From positions 1 to 59,451 of the forward strand of contig JADGAN010000033.1 in the NCBI GenBank assembly GCA_015231955.1: a DNA stretch of 59,451 bases, given 5' to 3'. The stretch comes from Oligoflexia bacterium. GTDB lineage: Bacteria; Bdellovibrionota; Bacteriovoracia; Bacteriovoracales; Bacteriovoracaceae. This document shows, in pieces, positions 32,906-42,031 of this stretch. The notes beneath the pieces are model-generated. The model searched no databases, was not told the origin of the DNA, and worked only from the letters and a program-made list of their open reading frames with translations. Made by a program: the position numbers and the translations under genes. Every line of letters begins with the position of its first letter. The first letter of the stretch is position 1.

Positions 32906-34072
32906 ATGAAAAGAGATAAGTTTAATTTTTTTGTATTATTGTTTTGCTCAATTGCTTCAGTCGCTTCGTTTTCCGCCGCTTTTGCTGCTTCTGCTGTATC
33001 TGCGGAAGTAGTGGAGGCGGGAAAGCTTGGTGCTGGAATCGATCTGATTAACGGAGAAGCAAAGAATGTGTGTATTGAGATTAATAAGCAGGAGTTGATT
33101 GGTAGAGGGATCAATGAGTCTTATTATTATCAGATGATGGATATTGTTGATTATGGACAGTTGGCCAGTATGTTAAATATTTCGGCCATAGATAATCTTA
33201 AGATAGGAATAGCACAAAATTATAGTGAAATCGATTTAAGTCAGAAGGAAAGAAGGTTCAATGAAGTAAAGATAGGAGGTGATTTTAAATATTTTATGAT
33301 TCATATGAGCGCTATGGCCCCATGGAATGCAGTTATGGATGCTCAAATTAAAGAAGAGTATCTTGGTCTGCTGACGAAGGGGCCGGATGGGGTGAAGGCG
33401 TTTCGGGAGAAGTGTGGGGATGAGTATGTTGTTCAAAATAGAACGGGAATGTCGTTGTCTTATCTAATAGAGGTCAGCATGACAAACAGTGAGGATAAGT
33501 CCTATTTTGAAAAAAATATTAGACCAAAGATGCAGCAGGGGAAAGATGTCTCCTCGATAAGAGCGATGTTAAAAGAGTTATCAATGGAGAAAAATGTAAG
33601 AGTATTGACCTTCCTTGATGGAGATTTTATCGATTCTCAAGATGCAAATAAGTATATCGATGAACTTGATCGTTTTCAAGGTTACATCCATAATTTGGCC
33701 ACGACAAAAAACGATGTTGGTGATTATGGTGTTTTGAATGATTCATTAACCCACAAATATCTCTTTTTGGATAATTTTCCTATGGGTGTTGATCTCGTGA
33801 AAACTCATGATGAGGTTTTTATGATGGGAATATTAAGTCGTGACCGCGATGAAATGCTAAAGGATGTGTCCCGTGCAGAGGCCTTGTTAAAGAAAAGTGT
33901 TACTCTTGAACAGAGAGCGGAGATCGAGAGTATTTATAACCAAGATAAGATAAATCTTAAGATTATTGCAAAGAGAGCGCAAGAGTGCTTTGCGGATCTT
34001 AAAAAGTGCCAATACCCAGAAGAAAGCGATGGGTATAAAAAGAAGAGACTTCCTTTATATCTAGGATTTTAG
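32906..34072 (+). CDS. Secreted protein of unknown family in the tra operon
   Basis: A 388-residue protein from ATG 32906 (AAGGA seven bases before). A signal peptide of about 30 residues ends near SAAFAASAVSA. The mature part is helical and polar, with cysteines at the stretch NVCIEI, in FREKCGDEYV and in ECFADLKKC. The FREKCGDEYV-x5-GMSLSYLIEV pattern loosely recalls the core of MACPF/perforin-like domains, but this is weak and not claimed as function. Position suggests a periplasmic or outer-surface role in mating. Confidence 0.5.
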   Translation: MKRDKFNFFVLLFCSIASVASFSAAFAASAVSAEVVEAGKLGAGIDLINGEAKNVCIEINKQELIGRGINESYYYQMMDIVDYGQLASMLNISAIDNLKIGIAQNYSEIDLSQKERRFNEVKIGGDFKYFMIHMSAMAPWNAVMDAQIKEEYLGLLTKGPDGVKAFREKCGDEYVVQNRTGMSLSYLIEVSMTNSEDKSYFEKNIRPKMQQGKDVSSIRAMLKELSMEKNVRVLTFLDGDFIDSQDANKYIDELDRFQGYIHNLATTKNDVGDYGVLNDSLTHKYLFLDNFPMGVDLVKTHDEVFMMGILSRDRDEMLKDVSRAEALLKKSVTLEQRAEIESIYNQDKINLKIIAKRAQECFADLKKCQYPEESDGYKKKRLPLYLGF

Positions 34073-34146
34073 TGCTTTTAGTTTAAGTAAGCGTCCATAA
34101 GTAAAAAATAATCGATAAAGAATGATTGATCTCGTAAGGAGGTCTT

Positions 34147-34650
34147 GTGAAAAAGATTCTAGTAGTAGGGTTGATGGCGTCCTTTACCTTTTTGGGAAGT
34201 GTGAGAGATACTTGCGCTGCTGATTTTAGAAAATGTTTTAAAGATGCAGGCGAGCGCTATGGGATCAATCCATTGTTGTTGGTAGCAATTGCAAAGCAGG
34301 AAAGTAATTTTAATCCGCAGGCCGTTAATAAGAAGAATAGAAATGGCACAAAGGATCTAGGGATAATGCAGGTCAACTCATCATGGTTAAGAGTTTTGAA
34401 AGAGTATGGGATCGACGAGAAAAATCTATTTGATCCTTGTACGAACATAAATGCTGCTGCTTGGATTTTTGCCAATGCAATTAAAGATCATGGGAGTAGT
34501 TGGAGAGCAGTGGGTGTCTATAATGTTGGGAGTGCAAATGGAGAGAGACGGGAAAAGAACAGGGCTCAATATGCTAAGAGTGTTTATCAGCATTATGTTG
34601 CTCTCAAGCTGCACCTCTCTTCCCAGCAGAAGTCAGCAACCGCTAATTGA
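34147..34650 (+). CDS. Lytic transglycosylase of the conjugation apparatus
   Basis: A 167-residue SLT-family lytic transglycosylase. It starts at GTG 34147 with AGGAGGT five bases upstream. A signal peptide (to about CAA) precedes the domain: catalytic Glu in IAKQESNFNP near 51, DLGIMQVN near 77 and VGVYNVGS near 125. Such VirB1/gene-169-type enzymes open the peptidoglycan for the secretion channel. The OmpA-like gene starts inside its 3' end. Confidence 0.88.
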   Translation: MKKILVVGLMASFTFLGSVRDTCAADFRKCFKDAGERYGINPLLLVAIAKQESNFNPQAVNKKNRNGTKDLGIMQVNSSWLRVLKEYGIDEKNLFDPCTNINAAAWIFANAIKDHGSSWRAVGVYNVGSANGERREKNRAQYAKSVYQHYVALKLHLSSQQKSATAN

Positions 34651-35167
34651 TATAACGATGAATGAAGCAAATAGTGCTTATCAATTTTGTAGAGATGATG
34701 AAGTGGGAGAATGGAAATGCCCAAAACCCACTCCGAAAACTTTATGGGCGAAGGAGGATAGGGGTGATTTAGATCATGTTATAAGTTTGGCCGTTGAGCA
34801 GGCACTTGGAGAAAAAAGTTCGAGCAAAAATAAAGTGGTGGTTGAGTTCTTTTTTGGAAGCGCGAAGATCTATCCTGAATCGGAACAGTATTTGAAAAAT
34901 AAAATGAGTGAGATTAAGGATAAAAAAGTCGTCATTAAGGGATTCACCGACAATATTGGAAGTCACGAGCGAAATAAAGAGATTGCTCATTTAAGGGCCA
35001 ACAAGATTAAGTCACTGTTAATCAGTGAAGGGATGAAAGCAGAGCACATCATGGTAGAAAGTTATCCTTTGTGTTGTTATCTCAATGATAATAGCACGGA
35101 GGAGAAGAGAAAAAGAAATCGAAGAGTTGAAATTGAAGAATTTCAAGAGAAAGGAGTTTTAAAATGA
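34571..35167 (+). CDS. OmpA-domain lipoprotein
   Basis: A 198-residue protein from ATG 34571, inside the end of the transglycosylase gene in another frame. The signal ends in a lipobox (IMLLSSC), so it is probably an outer-membrane lipoprotein. Residues about 85-190 form an OmpA-type peptidoglycan-binding domain with VVEFFFGSAKIYPES, VVIKGFTDNIGS and a RNRRVEIE end. It may anchor the pilus machine to the cell wall. Such a gene between a transglycosylase and pilin is not part of the standard F operon. Confidence 0.8.
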   Translation: MLRVFISIMLLSSCTSLPSRSQQPLIDITMNEANSAYQFCRDDEVGEWKCPKPTPKTLWAKEDRGDLDHVISLAVEQALGEKSSSKNKVVVEFFFGSAKIYPESEQYLKNKMSEIKDKKVVIKGFTDNIGSHERNKEIAHLRANKIKSLLISEGMKAEHIMVESYPLCCYLNDNSTEEKRKRNRRVEIEEFQEKGVLK

Positions 35168-35475
35168 AAAGTAGTTTAAAAAAACATGCACCTTTAATGT
35201 TATCAGTAATGGCCGTAGCACTCTTGGTAGTAGATCCAAGTCTTGTTCATGCGTCTACATCGGGAACTGAGTTCACCGCACTTCATGAGTTTGTGGCCAA
35301 TGCGGCTTCAGGATATCTAGGAAAATCAATCGCAATTATTGGCGGATTGGTTGGTTTAGGCCTGGGTGCTGCTACAGGGAAGGCCATGCCAGCAGTTTCA
35401 GGAGTAGTTTTAGCAGCGGCCGGAATGATTGGCCCTAAGGTCATTGATCAGGTGTTTGCTGGTGCAATTATTTAA
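35164..35475 (+). CDS. traA: F-type pilin precursor
   Basis: A 103-residue protein with a long leader (to about VHA) and a mature part of about 73 residues containing two hydrophobic helices (SIAIIGGLVGLGLGAA and VSGVVLAAAGMIG) split by a short KAMP loop. Length, leader and two-helix plan fit F-type pilin/VirB2. The start overlaps the OmpA-like stop (ATGA). No TraQ or TraX maturation gene was recognised. Confidence 0.75.
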   Translation: MKSSLKKHAPLMLSVMAVALLVVDPSLVHASTSGTEFTALHEFVANAASGYLGKSIAIIGGLVGLGLGAATGKAMPAVSGVVLAAAGMIGPKVIDQVFAGAII

Positions 35476-35494
35476 TTATTAATGGAAAGAAGAG

Positions 35495-35776
35495 ATGGAA
35501 GATTTTTGGATACCCCGAAATTTAGATGCGACACCGCTTTTGTTTATCTGGGAGGCGGATATAGCGTTTGTGTATGTCTCGTGGGTGGTTATTGGTGGGA
35601 TACTAGAGATGTTGACGGTAGGGTTGATCTTCTCAGTGATTGTTGGGCGAGCGTATGCAAGGTTAAAAGAGGAAGGTGGCCCTGGGTTGATTTTGAAATT
35701 TCTCTATTGGTACACACCATCTGAATTTTGGTTATCCAGAAATCTTCCTTCTAATGTTCGAGAGTATTGTGGATAG
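35495..35776 (+). CDS. traL: TraL, pilus assembly protein
   Basis: A 93-residue inner-membrane protein. IPRNLDATPLLFIWEAD at the start and KFLYWYTPSEFW near the end are the TraL signature, around one or two hydrophobic helices. TraL is a small membrane component of the F-type assembly and corresponds to VirB3. It overlaps traE by 23 bases. Confidence 0.85.
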   Translation: MEDFWIPRNLDATPLLFIWEADIAFVYVSWVVIGGILEMLTVGLIFSVIVGRAYARLKEEGGPGLILKFLYWYTPSEFWLSRNLPSNVREYCG

Positions 35777-36320
35777 AAAAATTTATAACTCATTAGTAGA
35801 AAATGCATCTTTTAATATCAAGCTCTGGCAGCGGATCGCCGGGGTTTTGCTGGTGAGTAACTTATTATTGGTGATCTATTTGGTGAGTTCTGATCATACC
35901 GAAAAAACTGTTTTGGTGCCGCTAGGGTTAAAGGAGGAGGTGTGGGTCAAAGGGAAAGAGGTTTCTCCATTGTATGTTGAACAAATGGCGCAATACTTTT
36001 TTCAATTGTTATTAACGTATAACAAGCAAAATGTTTTAAGTCAGTACAATGGGTTTTTGCATTATGTGCGACCGGAAAAGTATGGAGCATTAAAGGCGTT
36101 GTTAATGAGTGATGTGGATAGGATTGCCAGGAATGATTTGGGAAGTGCATTTTATTCTATGAAGCTAAAAGTAAATGGCATGAAGGCAGAAGTGGAAGGA
36201 GAGCAGGTTGGTATTGTTGGCGATAAGGTGGTTAGTAGAAAAATGAGTAAATATCAGATGGAATTTAGTTATAGAGATGGACACTTTAGTATTGAAGCGT
36301 ATGCCGAGGTGAAACCGTGA
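35754..36320 (+). CDS. traE: TraE, pilus assembly protein
   Basis: A 188-residue protein with one N-terminal membrane helix (about 27-46, IAGVLLVSNLLLVIYLV) and a periplasmic domain, the layout of TraE/VirB5- or VirB8-like components. Conserved-looking parts include VSPLYVEQMAQYF and SAFYSMKLKV. It sits between traL and traK as in F. Confidence 0.85.
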   Translation: MFESIVDRKIYNSLVENASFNIKLWQRIAGVLLVSNLLLVIYLVSSDHTEKTVLVPLGLKEEVWVKGKEVSPLYVEQMAQYFFQLLLTYNKQNVLSQYNGFLHYVRPEKYGALKALLMSDVDRIARNDLGSAFYSMKLKVNGMKAEVEGEQVGIVGDKVVSRKMSKYQMEFSYRDGHFSIEAYAEVKP

Positions 36321-37015
36321 AAGTCTTATTGATCATCGTTTTAATGGTGATGTGCTCTTCTGTTTTTGCTGTCCAAAAATTGATTGTGAATGATGGTGAT
36401 GTGCTTAAGGTCAAATTATCTTCGCGAGAATTAACAAGGTTAGCAGTTGAAGGGGGAAGAGTTGATCGGATGTGGGGTGCTTCAGGTCTTTTGGAGTCTC
36501 AGTCCGATAAAAAAGATGGGGAGTTGTTTTTAAGGCCAAGTTCAACTGCTGCTAAGGTGTTTAGCTTTTTTGTAAGAGATAATTTTGGATCTACCTATAC
36601 GATTATTGCTGAACAACAGGACATCCCCTCGCAGACAGTTATTTTAGCACCAGTTAAGCGCATAAGTAAGGAAGAGAAGGAGAGGTATAAAAATCGTAAT
36701 GTGGTCAGTAAAATTAAAGATTTAATCAAAGCGATGGCCAATGATGAGTTGGATTCTAAAAAGATGGAATCAGAAAAACATCATGAGGAGATAAATCTAT
36801 GGAAGGAATCAAGGATTACCTTGGTGAAGTCATACCGAATGGAGAAATTAAAAGGAGAGGTTTTTCGCTTTAAAAATATTTCAAAGGAAGCGATGAAACT
36901 TCTAGAGAGTGAATTTCTAAATTTCAGAAAAGACACTTTGGCCGTGGCCATCGACCAGTTAACATTAAAACCCGAGGAAGAGACCAATCTTTATGTTATT
37001 CGGCGGAGTGAATGA
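36317..37015 (+). CDS. traK: TraK, secretin-like core component
   Basis: A 232-residue secreted protein. The signal peptide (to about SVFA) precedes a beta-rich domain with VNDGDVLKVKLSSRELTRL, typical of TraK, which contributes to the outer-membrane core complex with TraB and TraV. The C-terminal half is charged. ATGA overlaps join it to traE and traB. Confidence 0.82.
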   Translation: MKVLLIIVLMVMCSSVFAVQKLIVNDGDVLKVKLSSRELTRLAVEGGRVDRMWGASGLLESQSDKKDGELFLRPSSTAAKVFSFFVRDNFGSTYTIIAEQQDIPSQTVILAPVKRISKEEKERYKNRNVVSKIKDLIKAMANDELDSKKMESEKHHEEINLWKESRITLVKSYRMEKLKGEVFRFKNISKEAMKLLESEFLNFRKDTLAVAIDQLTLKPEEETNLYVIRRSE

Positions 37016-38220
37016 TGGAATCGGCAAAGGCGATCAAAAGAAAACAGATCTTGCTGGTTGTTTTAGGAGTGGGTGGGTTTACTTTGACGTTGATTTTTGG
37101 AATGTGGCTTGCAGACCCTAATCGAGGAAAACCAAGTGCACTTGAGTTACAAAAGGATAAAACAAGCGAGGTGATTAAAGATTATCGGATTAACTCTAAT
37201 AATGTGGTTACACCGGAGGAGAATTGGATTGCACTTTCAGAAAAAGAGATGAGTGGGCTAAAGTTAGAAAATAATGATCTCAAGCGAAAGCTAGAGGAGT
37301 TAAGTGGCAAGCTTAATACTTTGGAGAAAAAAGAGAGTTTTGATCTCTCTAAACCTTTGCCTTCAGTAAATGACAAGGTGATTTTACCGCCATCGCCTTT
37401 ATTGGGAATGAAAAGTCATACCGTCACTATGGATACAATAGCCGCACCTAAGTTAGGGGCCATGAATGATCATGATGATAAAGAAGTGAAAGCTCCTAAT
37501 GCAATTGATGTCATTGATCTTTCGGAAGAGAAAGCAGTGGGAGAAGTGAAGCAAAAAAAGAATAACATCGCGTCCTTTATCCCTGCGGGCTCTTTTGCCA
37601 AAGTTGTTCTCATTTCTGGAGTAGATGCTCCTACTGGAGGACTTGCTCAGAAAAACCCTATGCCTGTTTTGATGAAACTTTTGGATCATGGACGATTACC
37701 TAATCACTTCAAGAGCAGGATTAAAGATTGCCATGCCACGGGAGCAGCATCGGGTGATATTTCGAGCGAGCGCGCTTGTATTAGACTAGAAAAATTGGCC
37801 TGCGTTTTGGAAAGTGGTGATGTGATTGAGACGGCCATACAGGGATTTGTAACGGGTGAAGATGGGAAGAATTGTTTTCGAGGAAATTTAGTAAGTAAGC
37901 AGGGTTCTTTAATTGCTCAATCTGCTTTGGCGGGACTTTTTTCGGGATTAGGGAATGCCATTTCCAATCAATACAAGCAAGTGGCCACCTCTCCACTGGG
38001 AAGCGTGCAAACTGTTGATCCGAATAAAATTGGAGAGGCCGGTTTAGCATCGGGAGCATCCACGGCACTTGAAAAGATTGCAGACTTTTATTTAGCGAGG
38101 GCCAATGAAACTTATCCTATTATTGAGGTTGACGCCAATAGGAGGGGAGAACTTGTGCTAACTAATGGAATCGATCTTGAGAACGAAATTTTAAAAACAG
38201 AAGAGAAGGAAAAAGAATGA
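37012..38220 (+). CDS. traB: TraB, VirB10-like scaffold
   Basis: A 402-residue protein with an N-terminal membrane helix (about 11-32, ILLVVLGVGGFTLTLIFGM), a coiled coil (about 75-110) and a C-terminal VirB10-type beta domain opening with FIPAGSFAKVVLISGVDAPT near 195. It spans from the inner membrane to the outer-membrane core. It begins with ATGATG and overlaps traK and traV. Confidence 0.88.
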   Translation: MMESAKAIKRKQILLVVLGVGGFTLTLIFGMWLADPNRGKPSALELQKDKTSEVIKDYRINSNNVVTPEENWIALSEKEMSGLKLENNDLKRKLEELSGKLNTLEKKESFDLSKPLPSVNDKVILPPSPLLGMKSHTVTMDTIAAPKLGAMNDHDDKEVKAPNAIDVIDLSEEKAVGEVKQKKNNIASFIPAGSFAKVVLISGVDAPTGGLAQKNPMPVLMKLLDHGRLPNHFKSRIKDCHATGAASGDISSERACIRLEKLACVLESGDVIETAIQGFVTGEDGKNCFRGNLVSKQGSLIAQSALAGLFSGLGNAISNQYKQVATSPLGSVQTVDPNKIGEAGLASGASTALEKIADFYLARANETYPIIEVDANRRGELVLTNGIDLENEILKTEEKEKE

Positions 38221-38558
38221 GGTCTTTTATTATATTAGTGATGATTATTGCTATGAGTGGTTGTGCAACTACCTATTCTTGTAAAACAAAATCAGCGGGG
38301 AAGTGCCAATCTATTTCTGAGGTTTACGACAATGTTAATAAAGATGATTCGGATCAAGAGGAAAAAGATGAAAAAGAGAAAAATAGAGAATGGATGAGAG
38401 AGAGAAGATTAAAAGGGCCGATTGAAGGGAATGCCATTTTAAGAGAACCAAAGGTGTTAAGAGTGCTTTTAAGTCACTTTGAAGATGAAGAAAAAGATCT
38501 TAATTTGGGTGGGTATGTCTTTGTAAAAATACGGGATTCTGAATGGGAAATACAGTAA
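38217..38558 (+). CDS. traV: TraV-like lipoprotein
   Basis: A 113-residue lipoprotein with lipobox AMSGC and a TraV-like second cysteine group (YSCKTKSAGKCQSISEVY). The middle is acidic. TraV (VirB7-like) pins the core complex to the outer membrane. It is shorter than F TraV (171 residues) but in the right place, between traB and traC, with overlaps on both sides. Confidence 0.78.
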   Translation: MRSFIILVMIIAMSGCATTYSCKTKSAGKCQSISEVYDNVNKDDSDQEEKDEKEKNREWMRERRLKGPIEGNAILREPKVLRVLLSHFEDEEKDLNLGGYVFVKIRDSEWEIQ

Positions 38559-41143
38559 TTGAGCATCTTGTTGAAATGAAATCAAGGGTAGAGAAGAAGA
38601 TTAAGCAATCTATCTTTAATGAAACTCCTCCTAGCAAAGAGGTGAAGAAAGAGGGATCGCCATCAATTAAGGAGCTGAGGGCACTTGTTGAACGAAAGAC
38701 GTTATCATCACTTTTACCTTATGAATCTTTTGATGATGGGATCTATTATAATAAAGATACGATTGGATTTATGGTGATCGCTTCTCCAGCAACGGGGATG
38801 GGACTCACTGAACTCAAGATTTTAAATGGCATCTTTTCACAAGTGCATCGTGCCGATGCTTGCATTCAAATATCGATCATTTCCGATACCAATATTGAGC
38901 ATTTGATTGATGGGTGGGCCTATCGCAAGCAAAATGCTGTAGATGAGCATAATCATGAAATGTTCCAACTGCTGACCAATAATCGCAAAGAGTATTTGAT
39001 TAAGGGCAAGTGGGCATCTTTGTTTTCCGATAGACCCTTTTTGTTAAGAAACTATTACTTGGTGATCTCTTACACTATTCCACGGCCAGAAGAGGTCATG
39101 AGCGATGAGCAAGAGGAGTTGAAAAGAATTAAGGCCTCATTTGTCGGGACATTAAAATCGTCCAAGATCGAGGCCGAAACTTTAAATCCAGATTTTTTTA
39201 TTAATATCATGAATGGAGTTTTAAATCCGCGACAAGGGATACAACCGCTTTTGAGCTATGATCCTCATGAATTACTGAGCAAACAAATGGTAGACAAAGA
39301 TACCCTTGCGCTTTTCGATTCTGGGGTGTCGAGCTTAATTCATCAAGGAGAAGCTTATTCTGTCATTCCTTATCATGTAAGGCACTTTCCTCAGCGGTGG
39401 GCCGGATATCAAAACAGTGATTTGATTGGATCTTATTTTAAAAATATCTTAAGGATACCTTGTCCTTTTATCATCACATTGACGGTGAATATCCCTGACC
39501 AATTATCGGCGAAGGGAATGGTAAAAAGAAAGTTCACACGTGCTACACAAATGGCCGATTCTCCTATGGCCAAATACGCTACTCAGTGGAGAGACCGGAA
39601 GATTGATTGGGAGTATACCGCTAATAAAGTGGATAGTGGGGACAAGCTCTTGCTTTCGTTTTATCAAATTTTGTTAATCGCTCCTGAAGGGAAAGAGCAA
39701 GAGTGCGAGCAAGCGATTTTATCACTTTACGGTTCTTTAGGATGGGTTTTATCACGAAGTCGTTATACGCCTATGCATGCTTTTTTAGGGGCCATGCCGA
39801 TGGGACTTTGTATGGAGGGACATAAAGCACTTAAAATTTTTGGACATTATCAGACACGGCTATCGTGGAATTGCACCAATGTTGCTCCATGGATTGGGGA
39901 GTGGAAAGGCACTAAAAATCCGCTAATGCTGTTTATGGGTAGACGAGGGCAAATTACTTATTTTAACCCTTTTGACAATAATAAAGGGAATTACAATATT
40001 GCTTGCTGTGCTACTTCAGGATCAGGAAAGAGCTTTGTGACACAAGAGTTAGTGGTTAATGCTTTGGGGGAGGGTGGAAGGGCATTTGTAATTGATTGTG
40101 GACATAGCTATCGCAACATCTGCCATTTGCTCCGAGGAACTTATATCGATTTTGGGGTAGGTAATCCTAACTTAAACCCCTTCTCTAAAATTTTTGATCC
40201 TCAAAATTTAACAAAGATAGAGGAGCTTTCAAAATACGATCCCGATTATGGATTAAAAGAGTATATTGCCGATTTCATGCCCATGCTCATTGATCTCTTG
40301 GCCGCTATGGCATCGCCCACCAATCCGTTAGATGATAAGAGTCAATCGCTGCTTGGTCAGGCGATTACTCATGCTATAGAGGAGTATCGTGAGGACACCA
40401 CCATCTCTCATGTGGCCGCTAAATGTTTAGAGCTTAAAGATAATGAGGTCGTCATTCCAGAGGCCAAAGATCTTGCGATCATGCTCTATCCCTATACTAA
40501 GGATGGGATGTTTGGGCGTTATTTTGAAGGTAAATGTAACCTTGATCTTAATAACTCCTTTGTGGTTTTAGAGTTAGATGGTCTCTCAGATAAAGGCAAT
40601 TTACGATCGGTGGCCCTCTTTATCTTAATGATCCAAATCAATCAGATTATGTATTTAACAGGGAATAAAAAACAGATTAAACAAGTCATCATCGATGAGG
40701 CCTGGCAGTTATTAGGAAAAGGACGGGCCGGAGAGTTTATTGAAAAAGGGTATAGAGTGGCCCGTAAATATGGGGGATCTTATATGACGATTACGCAAAA
40801 GATATCGGACTACTCCAATTCGGAAGTGGCCAAGGCCGCTTATGCCAATGCCGACTTTAAAATCTATTTAAGACAAGATGAGAGCGAATTTGCTGGTCTT
40901 GATAACAGTGATGGCAAGGTTGAGATTTTGAAATCCTTAGAAACGATTCAAGGGAAGTATAGTGAGCTGGCCATTAAATCCCCTGATGGGATGGCCATTG
41001 TGCGTTTTTTAGTTGATCCCGTAACCGAAAAGATATTTTCCACCAAGGCCGAAGAGTCAGAGTTTTTAAGAAAAGAGCAAGAGCGAGGAGTAAACCTCTT
41101 TGATGCAATTAATGAACTCTTAAAAAGAAGTGAGAAAAGATAA
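38543..41143 (+). CDS. traC: TraC, secretion ATPase
   Basis: An 866-residue VirB4-family ATPase. Walker A is ATSGSGKSF near 490, Walker B is VIIDEAWQLLG near 715, and YMTITQKISD follows as the sensor region. TraC powers pilus assembly and substrate transport from the cytoplasmic face. Length is close to F TraC (875). It overlaps traV by 16 bases and its stop touches the start of the next gene. Confidence 0.95.
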   Translation: MGNTVIEHLVEMKSRVEKKIKQSIFNETPPSKEVKKEGSPSIKELRALVERKTLSSLLPYESFDDGIYYNKDTIGFMVIASPATGMGLTELKILNGIFSQVHRADACIQISIISDTNIEHLIDGWAYRKQNAVDEHNHEMFQLLTNNRKEYLIKGKWASLFSDRPFLLRNYYLVISYTIPRPEEVMSDEQEELKRIKASFVGTLKSSKIEAETLNPDFFINIMNGVLNPRQGIQPLLSYDPHELLSKQMVDKDTLALFDSGVSSLIHQGEAYSVIPYHVRHFPQRWAGYQNSDLIGSYFKNILRIPCPFIITLTVNIPDQLSAKGMVKRKFTRATQMADSPMAKYATQWRDRKIDWEYTANKVDSGDKLLLSFYQILLIAPEGKEQECEQAILSLYGSLGWVLSRSRYTPMHAFLGAMPMGLCMEGHKALKIFGHYQTRLSWNCTNVAPWIGEWKGTKNPLMLFMGRRGQITYFNPFDNNKGNYNIACCATSGSGKSFVTQELVVNALGEGGRAFVIDCGHSYRNICHLLRGTYIDFGVGNPNLNPFSKIFDPQNLTKIEELSKYDPDYGLKEYIADFMPMLIDLLAAMASPTNPLDDKSQSLLGQAITHAIEEYREDTTISHVAAKCLELKDNEVVIPEAKDLAIMLYPYTKDGMFGRYFEGKCNLDLNNSFVVLELDGLSDKGNLRSVALFILMIQINQIMYLTGNKKQIKQVIIDEAWQLLGKGRAGEFIEKGYRVARKYGGSYMTITQKISDYSNSEVAKAAYANADFKIYLRQDESEFAGLDNSDGKVEILKSLETIQGKYSELAIKSPDGMAIVRFLVDPVTEKIFSTKAEESEFLRKEQERGVNLFDAINELLKRSEKR

Positions 41144-41547
41144 TGGATTTAAAACTTGGAATGCTAGAAGAAGATATTGATCAAAAACGCCATAGCGTGA
41201 TCCAATCAATCGATTTCAAGAATATTTTACTCTCGCTTTTGGGTGGAGTTCTCGGGAGCACCCTTTTTATGGCCATCTACAATCATACTTACGATCAATC
41301 TTTTGGAGTGATTCGCATGGATAAGATTATGGCCACTCACCTAAATGATTATGGCAAGAGAAATTTAAGTAGTGAGGAGAGAGAGATTATTGCTAAAAAG
41401 TTTTCCAAGGTTTTAGAGGTAACCATTAATCAAATTTCAAACGAAGAACGAGTTATCTTATTGGTAGCACCAGCAACAGTCTCTAAAATGCCCGATTACA
41501 CAGAGAGAGTAGAAGCTGCAATTCATAAGGTTTTTTATGAAAAATAA
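41143..41547 (+). CDS. trbI: TrbI-type F-transfer protein
   Basis: A 134-residue protein with one membrane helix (about 28-45, NILLSLLGGVLGSTLFMAI) and a periplasmic tail ending in VILLVAPATVSKMPDYTERVE. Size, topology and place after traC match F TrbI, which affects pilus retraction. Confidence 0.7.
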   Translation: MDLKLGMLEEDIDQKRHSVIQSIDFKNILLSLLGGVLGSTLFMAIYNHTYDQSFGVIRMDKIMATHLNDYGKRNLSSEEREIIAKKFSKVLEVTINQISNEERVILLVAPATVSKMPDYTERVEAAIHKVFYEK

Positions 41548-42031
41548 ATTAGCACTTCGTCTCTATGTAAGAAAATTATTGATTTTGACAGTGATCGTAG
41601 TGTGTCTTCGAGGAACGATCTCTTTTCTCTCGTTGTGGTATGACATTAGATACCAATTCACCGATAGCGTTCCTGGTGTCCTTTATCTCATTGTTAAAAA
41701 CAAGATGCCCAAAAAAGGTGATTTGGCCGCATTTTGGCCACCGCCTAATAAATACTATCACCACACTTGCTTTATAAAATATGTAAAAGGTATTGCTGGT
41801 GACTATGTCAAAAGAGACGGAGAACGTTTTTATTTAAATGGCGAATATATTGGGGAGGCAAAAAAATATTCTCGCAATGGAGATCATCTTGTTCCAAGTA
41901 ATGGTGGTTTAATTGCAAAAGGGCATTATTTTATGTGGACTTCACACAAGGATAGTTATGACGGCCGCTATAAAGAAATTGGTCAAATCCCTTCAGATAG
42001 GATTATTGGCACTGCTTATCGTTTGCTCTAG
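41537..42031 (+). CDS. S26 signal peptidase-like transfer protein (TraF of RP4 / TrhF type)
   Basis: A 164-residue serine peptidase of family S26 with one N-terminal membrane helix. The catalytic Ser is in TDSVPGVLY near 41 and the general-base Lys is in KYVKGIAGD near 80. HYFMWTSHKDSYDGR is the typical C-terminal box. Related enzymes process or cyclise pilin. This gene is absent from F but present in SXT/R27-type transfer operons at the same place, between trbI and traW. Confidence 0.85.
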   Translation: MKNKLALRLYVRKLLILTVIVVCLRGTISFLSLWYDIRYQFTDSVPGVLYLIVKNKMPKKGDLAAFWPPPNKYYHHTCFIKYVKGIAGDYVKRDGERFYLNGEYIGEAKKYSRNGDHLVPSNGGLIAKGHYFMWTSHKDSYDGRYKEIGQIPSDRIIGTAYRLL

